In this document: positions 32,028-36,250 of the stretch, piece by piece
Numbering within the stretch: position 1 is the stretch's first letter
Layout of the letters: every line of letters begins with the position of its first letter
From: Vibrio harveyi NBRC 15634 = ATCC 14126 = KCTC 12724
Lineage (GTDB): Bacteria > Pseudomonadota > Gammaproteobacteria > Enterobacterales > Vibrionaceae
Length of the DNA stretch: 36,250 nt
Direction: 5' to 3'
Assembly: GCF_001591145.1 (NCBI RefSeq)
Contig: NZ_BCUF01000050.1
Coordinates: forward strand, 1 to 36,250
The notes under the pieces: model-generated
Databases searched by the model: none
Told to the model about the DNA's origin: nothing
Seen by the model: the letters and a program-made list of their open reading frames with translations, nothing else
Translations under genes and position numbers: made by a program

Positions 32028-33020
32028 ATGCAACAAGGAATGTTGTCGTCATTACTCCTGAGCTTGTCACTTATCACGCTACCCGTGACTTTATCTGCTA
32101 AGGAAATGCAGGAGACCGTGGTAGAGCAGTGGCTTCAGGATACCCATATACAGACCAAAGTATCTGAATTGCTCGATTATGCAGTCAGAGACGAGGTCGA
32201 CTCTCTCAAATTTGCTCTCGACCGACTGGCTTTTCCTCAACAAGAAGTCGTTCGTTTTCTGTTGCTCGAAAAACTAGAGCAACAAGAAATCATCCTTACG
32301 CCGAGAATGGCGATTTTTGTCGAATCCCAAATTAGTATCACCCCAACTTACCAAGTTTTAGAGCGTGGTGATGGTTACGAATTCACTGTGCCTGCGTTTA
32401 ACTTTCCCTCTATTGCGAGTCGTCTGATTAAACGTTGGAAACAAGACCAAAGCACGTTGGAGTTTGTACTAGCAGCAGAGCGCCAAGAACTTAACCTAAA
32501 AGATTGGTTAACAGGCACTTCGCAACATGTACAAACCAGAGAAGCGCTACTTATACGTGAGTTAGATAGCCTATCGCCCGATGCACTTGAGGCGCTAACC
32601 AAACAATTGACCCATGCAAACGTAACGAGCTGGTTACCATCCACTGCCGTTGTGGTGCGTTTGGCGCAAGTTAGCCAAAATGAGGCAATGTATGATCTGC
32701 TTTGGCGAATGCGTGCGGATTACAACAGCCAAACTGAGCTAGAAAGGCTTGCTGAGGTTAGTGATGAGTTCTCATTACAACAATTGATGAATTCTACGGT
32801 CAATCCGACCTTAAAACCTTATGCTATTGAACTGCTCACGAGATCCAATCCACTCTCTCAAGACGTAAAACAGTTCCTCGTTGCTAAGATGGCGCTCTCA
32901 GAAGAAGCGACTCTAGTTGCGAGAGAGCTAGCAAAACAGGGGCATCAATCGTGGTTAGAAGAGCTTGTTTCAAGTAATCGCCAAGTAAAAGCGCGACAGA
33001 TTCAGGAATTCTTGAAGTGA
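32028..33020 (+). CDS. Conserved-looking exported protein of unknown function
   Basis: 330-residue protein with a Sec signal peptide (residues 1-24, hydrophobic core LLLSLSLITLPVTLSA, then AKE). I do not recognise a family. The mature part is mostly predicted alpha-helical and rich in Leu, Glu and Gln, with repeated helix-turn-helix blocks that suggest a HEAT- or ARM-like solenoid (for example residues 170-230 and 255-330). There are no cysteines, no transmembrane segment after the signal peptide and no catalytic motif, so a periplasmic scaffold or binding role is conceivable. The start is convincing: GGGAGGTTAAC lies directly before the ATG. It is a single-gene unit between terminators. Confidence 0.75.
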   Translation: MQQGMLSSLLLSLSLITLPVTLSAKEMQETVVEQWLQDTHIQTKVSELLDYAVRDEVDSLKFALDRLAFPQQEVVRFLLLEKLEQQEIILTPRMAIFVESQISITPTYQVLERGDGYEFTVPAFNFPSIASRLIKRWKQDQSTLEFVLAAERQELNLKDWLTGTSQHVQTREALLIRELDSLSPDALEALTKQLTHANVTSWLPSTAVVVRLAQVSQNEAMYDLLWRMRADYNSQTELERLAEVSDEFSLQQLMNSTVNPTLKPYAIELLTRSNPLSQDVKQFLVAKMALSEEATLVARELAKQGHQSWLEELVSSNRQVKARQIQEFLK

Positions 33021-33087
33021 TGACACTTTAAAAGACCGTTTCTTCGCATTGTTATCATTGAAGTAACCTAGCTCACATACCCACACA

Positions 33088-33117
33088 AAATAGGAGGATC
33101 TTAGCGTCCTCCTATTT
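33088..33117 (+). terminator. Terminator after the exported protein gene
   Basis: AAATAGGAGGA and TCCTCCTATTT form an 11-bp perfect stem with a TCTTAGCG loop; the T-run after it is short (TTTGTT). Confidence 0.65.
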
Positions 33118-33157
33118 GTTATACTGCGGACAGTTTAATCAGCCAGCATGAAGGCCT

Positions 33158-35011
33158 ATGAGTTTTAAGGATTTACGCGAATTTATCGACCACCTAGAAC
33201 AGAAAAGTCGACTTAAACGCATTACTCACCCCGTCGATCCCGCTTACGAAATGACAGAAATTAGTGACCGCACCTTGCGTGCTGGTGGTCCTGCATTGTT
33301 GTTTGAGAACCCAATCGGCTACGACGTGCCTGTTTTGACGAACCTATTTGGTACGCCAGAGCGCGTCGCAATCGGTATGGGACGCGAAGACGTTAAAGAA
33401 TTAAGAGAAGTCGGTAAGCTACTGGCTTATTTAAAAGAACCTGAGCCACCAAAAGGCTTCAAAGACGCGTTGGAAAAACTACCTGTGTTCAAACAAGTAT
33501 TGAACATGCCGGCTAAGCGTTTACGTAAAGCACCATGCCAAGACATTGTTTGGCAAGGTGATGAAGTTGACTTGGATAAGATTCCGGTAATGAGCTGTTG
33601 GGCAGAAGATGTTGCGCCGCTGCTTACTTGGGGCTTAACCGTAACCAAAGGTCCAAACAAAAAACGTCAGAACCTAGGCATTTATCGTCAGCAGAAAATT
33701 GCCAAGAACAAAATCATCATGCGTTGGTTAGCTCACCGAGGTGGGGCGCTCGACCTGCGCGATTGGATGGAAACCAATCCAGGTAAACCTTTCCCAGTTT
33801 CGGTCGCGTTTGGTGCAGACCCAGCTACCATTCTTGGCGCGGTAACACCAGTGCCAGATACGCTATCGGAATACGCATTTGCAGGTTTGTTGCGTGGAAG
33901 CAAAACTGAAGTCGTGAAGTCAGTCAGTAATGATTTGGAAGTGCCAGCGAGCGCGGAAATCGTGATGGAAGGCTATATCGACCCAAACGAGTTTGCTGAT
34001 GAAGGTCCTTACGGTGACCACACTGGCTACTATAACGAAAAAGAAAAGCACCACGTATTCACCATTACGCACATTACTATGCGTAAAGACCCTATTTATC
34101 ACAGCACCTACACTGGTCGTCCGCCAGATGAACCAGCTGTATTGGGTGTGGCATTAAACGAAGTGTTTGTGCCGATTCTGCAAAAGCAATTCCCAGAGAT
34201 TGAAGATTTCTATCTGCCGCCAGAAGGTTGTTCGTACCGAATGGCCGTCGTCACCATGAAGAAGCAGTACCCAGGACATGCCAAGCGCGTAATGATGGGC
34301 GTGTGGTCTTTCTTACGTCAATTCATGTATACCAAGTTTGTTATTGTGTGCGATGAATCGGTAAACGCACGAGATTGGAATGATGTTGTGAAAGTCATGT
34401 CAGAGCATATGGATCCTGTGCGTGATACCTTGATGATAGATAACACGCCAATCGACTCTCTAGATTTTGCTTCGCCAGTGGTTGGTCTTGGATCCAAGAT
34501 GGGGCTAGATGCAACCATTAAATGGGATGCCGAGCTAGCGACGCGAACCGAGGTCACTGAGCGAGACAGCAAAGCGATTACCGAAGCAGAACTGAATGAG
34601 TTGAAACAGCAACGCCCTGAGATTGTCGATATCTACCTACCTGCAACAGCAAATAACCAGTTCGCTGTTGTGACCATGAAGAAAGACCAAGCTGGTCAAT
34701 CGCAAGCCTTGATGGAATACCTGTGGGACTTCTTTGCTCAGTACATGGATAACAAATTCATTATCTTGTGCGACGATGACGTTAATGCACGAGATTGGAA
34801 TGACATCATTTGGGCTGTAACAACCCGAATGGATCCAGATAGAGATACTATTCAAGTGCATAGTAAGACTGCTAGTTCATCCAAATTAGGATTGGATGCG
34901 ACCAACAAGTTCGAATCCGAAGTCATGCGCGAGTGGGGTACGCCTATCAAAAAAGATCCTAAACTTGTGGCTAAAGTCGATGAGATTTGGGACCAGTTAG
35001 GTATTCTATGA
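33158..35011 (+). CDS. ubiD: UbiD 4-hydroxy-3-polyprenylbenzoate decarboxylase with C-terminal duplication
   Basis: Prenylated-FMN decarboxylase in ubiquinone synthesis, removing the carboxyl group from polyprenyl-hydroxybenzoate. The N-terminal and catalytic parts are typical: LRAGGPALLFENP, VPVMSCWAED-like region, GIYRQQ, the EGYIDPNEFADEGPYGDHTGYY block with conserved Glu residues, and HSTYTGRPPDEPA. At 617 residues it is 120 longer than E. coli UbiD (497). The excess is a second copy of the C-terminal region: the NARDWND segment occurs at about residues 405 and 545, exactly 420 bases apart. The stop overlaps the ferredoxin start by four bases, and fre follows, so these three genes form one operon. 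Confidence 0.93.
   Translation: MSFKDLREFIDHLEQKSRLKRITHPVDPAYEMTEISDRTLRAGGPALLFENPIGYDVPVLTNLFGTPERVAIGMGREDVKELREVGKLLAYLKEPEPPKGFKDALEKLPVFKQVLNMPAKRLRKAPCQDIVWQGDEVDLDKIPVMSCWAEDVAPLLTWGLTVTKGPNKKRQNLGIYRQQKIAKNKIIMRWLAHRGGALDLRDWMETNPGKPFPVSVAFGADPATILGAVTPVPDTLSEYAFAGLLRGSKTEVVKSVSNDLEVPASAEIVMEGYIDPNEFADEGPYGDHTGYYNEKEKHHVFTITHITMRKDPIYHSTYTGRPPDEPAVLGVALNEVFVPILQKQFPEIEDFYLPPEGCSYRMAVVTMKKQYPGHAKRVMMGVWSFLRQFMYTKFVIVCDESVNARDWNDVVKVMSEHMDPVRDTLMIDNTPIDSLDFASPVVGLGSKMGLDATIKWDAELATRTEVTERDSKAITEAELNELKQQRPEIVDIYLPATANNQFAVVTMKKDQAGQSQALMEYLWDFFAQYMDNKFIILCDDDVNARDWNDIIWAVTTRMDPDRDTIQVHSKTASSSKLGLDATNKFESEVMREWGTPIKKDPKLVAKVDEIWDQLGIL
34199..34920 (+). repeat. Diverged tandem duplication inside ubiD
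   Basis: Copy 1 begins at about 34199 (IEDFYLPPEG) and copy 2 at about 34622 (IVDIYLPATA). Both run AVVTMKK, then a similar helix, a NARDWND block and MDPxRDT, and then GLDAT. The 17-base string GCACGAGATTGGAATGA occurs at 34367-34383 and 34787-34803. Copy 2 lacks about 11 residues before GLDAT (PIDSLDFASPV in copy 1). Confidence 0.88.
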
Positions 35012-35277
35012 GTCATCAAGTCCACCTTCTACCAATGGACGTTACGTTCCAAGTAAAAGAAGGGGAGACGGTGTTGGAAGCTGCGCTCAACAACAATATT
35101 CGCTTCCCACATCGTTGCCAAGTTGGCGCTTGCGCCATGTGCATGTGTAAAAAGCTAACGGGCGAGGTGAGCTATCACCTCGAACCTATGCTAACCGAAA
35201 AAGAGCAACAGCAAGGTTGGATATTCCCTTGCCAAGCCTATACAGAAAGTAATTTAGTGCTTACTTTTGACGAGTAA
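35008..35277 (+). CDS. 2Fe-2S ferredoxin (plant type)
   Basis: 89-residue ferredoxin of the adrenodoxin/plant type. Cluster ligands are the C-x4-C-x2-C run in RCQVGACAMC (about residues 37-45) and a fourth Cys in FPCQAY (about residue 74). It overlaps the ubiD stop (ATGA) and precedes fre by 14 bases, so it belongs to the ubiD-fre operon. It could pass electrons from the Fre flavin reductase to an oxygenase or another acceptor; this is inferred from the neighbourhood. No dedicated partner enzyme is seen in the window. Confidence 0.92.
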   Translation: MSHQVHLLPMDVTFQVKEGETVLEAALNNNIRFPHRCQVGACAMCMCKKLTGEVSYHLEPMLTEKEQQQGWIFPCQAYTESNLVLTFDE

Positions 35278-35291
35278 GCGAGAGGAACTCC

Positions 35292-36005
35292 ATGACCATC
35301 CAATGTAAAGTAAAGTCTATTCAGCCGTTAGCTTGTAATACTTATCAAATCCTTCTTCACCCAGAATCACCTGTACCTTTTAAAGCAGGTCAGTACCTCA
35401 TGGTTGTGATGGGTGAAAAAGACAAACGTCCTTTCTCGATTGCGAGCAGTCCATGTCGTCATGAAGGTGAACTTGAACTGCATATCGGTGCGGCGGAACA
35501 CAACGCTTATGCGCTAGAAGTCGTTGAAGCAATGCAAGCGGCATTAGAAACAGATGGTCATATCGAGATTGATGCTCCACATGGTGATGCTTGGGTTCAA
35601 GAAGAAAGCGAACGCCCACTATTATTGATTGCTGGTGGTACTGGTTTTAGTTACGTGCGTTCAATTCTAGATCACTGTGTTGCACAGAACAAAACCAACC
35701 CTATCTATCTATACTGGGGGGCGCGTGATAACTGTCAGTTGTACGCTAAAGAAGAGTTGGTCGAGATTGCCGACAAGTTTGCTAATGTTCACTTTGTGCC
35801 AGTAGTAGAAGAAGCGCCAGCAGACTGGCAAGGTAAAGTTGGTAACGTGCTACAAGCGGTGAGTGAAGATTTCGAAAGCTTAGAAAACTACGATATCTAT
35901 ATTGCAGGTCGTTTCGAAATGGCTGGCGCAGCACGTGAACAGTTCACTCAGAACAAGAAAGCAAAGAGCGAACGTATGTTCGCAGACGCGTACGCATTCA
36001 TTTAA
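35292..36005 (+). CDS. fre: NAD(P)H-flavin reductase Fre
   Basis: 237-residue flavin reductase of the ferredoxin-NADP reductase-like family, reducing free FMN or FAD with NAD(P)H; in luminous vibrios the related LuxG supplies reduced flavin for luciferase. The flavin isoalloxazine motif RPFSIAS is near residue 46 and the pyridine-nucleotide loop GGTGFSYVRS near residue 115. YLYWGARD and IYIAGRFEMAGAA follow as usual. The ATG at 35292 has GAGAGGAACTCC upstream. It ends the ubiD-ferredoxin-fre operon and is followed by a terminator. Confidence 0.95.
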   Translation: MTIQCKVKSIQPLACNTYQILLHPESPVPFKAGQYLMVVMGEKDKRPFSIASSPCRHEGELELHIGAAEHNAYALEVVEAMQAALETDGHIEIDAPHGDAWVQEESERPLLLIAGGTGFSYVRSILDHCVAQNKTNPIYLYWGARDNCQLYAKEELVEIADKFANVHFVPVVEEAPADWQGKVGNVLQAVSEDFESLENYDIYIAGRFEMAGAAREQFTQNKKAKSERMFADAYAFI

Positions 36006-36023
36006 ATACAGCTTTTGAGGCAG

Positions 36024-36050
36024 AAAAAGAGGGTTTTTTACCCTCTTTTT
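36024..36050 (+). terminator. Terminator after fre
   Basis: AAAAAGAGGGT and ACCCTCTTTTT form an 11-bp stem around a short T loop, followed by further T-rich sequence. It insulates the following rRNA promoter. Confidence 0.85.
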
Positions 36051-36080
36051 TGCTTTTTTGATGAAATAGTCATCGAACAG

Positions 36081-36250
36081 TTAGTTTTTTCCATTTTTTT
36101 TCAAAAAAGGGTTGCGAACGGATCTGAGTTCCCTATAATGCGCATCCACCGACACGGCAGACGCGATAAGGCTTCAGCAGGGTCGGAGAGGTGAAAAGCT
36201 TCTGAGAAAATAAATTGAAAAAAGTGTTTGACACTCTCAATTATCTCGTT
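36081..36250 (+). promoter_or_regulatory. Ribosomal RNA operon P1 promoter, leader and P2 -35 element
   Basis: P1: TTGCGA (36112-36117), 16-bp spacer, TATAAT (36134-36139), then the GC-rich discriminator GCGC typical of stringently controlled rrn promoters and CACCGACACGGC, close to the start of E. coli rrnB transcripts. The T- and A-rich stretch 36083-36108 upstream resembles an UP element. A second -35, TTGACA at 36228-36233, fits P2; its -10 would lie beyond the window. A 16S rRNA gene is expected a few hundred bases to the right. Confidence 0.85.

Overview
The window looks like a chromosomal segment of a marine gammaproteobacterium, almost certainly a Vibrio. The reasons are the protein sequences (Rho, RhlB, RecQ and UvrD of close gamma type), a TsrA-like gene, a Csr regulatory RNA with a VarA/GacA-type box, and neighbourhoods typical of vibrios (thiCEFSGH, rhlB-trxA-rho, ubiD-fre). 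Several parS-type palindromes and an rRNA operon promoter at the right edge suggest a position near the origin of the large chromosome. Most of the window is housekeeping. The species is not determined.

Left part (1-8.9 kb): a Tat-exported multicopper oxidase behind a Fur-like box, the fluoride channel crcB, then a thiamine operon thiC-thiE-thiF-thiS-thiG-thiH controlled by a TPP riboswitch. ThiE carries an extra N-terminal domain that resembles a decayed ThiD.

Middle-left (9-16.1 kb): an M24B aminopeptidase with a possible 51-residue ORF upstream, a LysR regulator divergent from a Bcr/CflA efflux pump around a clear dyad, and the H-NS-like regulator tsrA. A minus-strand four-gene operon follows: a DUF2282 precursor peptide, DUF692 enzyme, DUF2063 partner and DoxX protein. 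It matches the bufferin class of copper-binding modified peptides.

Middle (16.3-27 kb): uvrD, a CsrB/C/D-family sRNA read on the minus strand (not a protein gene) with promoter and VarA-type operator, ggt, a LysE-family exporter with an AraC regulator, rarD, recQ with a DUF3630 gene, and yhhQ (queuosine-precursor transporter) behind a preQ1-type riboswitch.

Right part (27-36.25 kb): gppA and rhlB (minus) divergent from trxA-rho, a secreted protein of unknown function, then ubiD-ferredoxin-fre. This UbiD has an internal duplication of its C-terminal region. The window ends in the P1 promoter, leader and P2 -35 element of a ribosomal RNA operon.

The most striking non-coding signal is a set of 16-bp palindromes identical or nearly identical to the ParB site parS: two perfect (inside thiE; between thiH and the peptidase), one with 15/16 matches over the start codon of the DUF692 gene, and one 15/16 core variant inside a terminator. 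I infer that the window contains the partition centromere of the chromosome.
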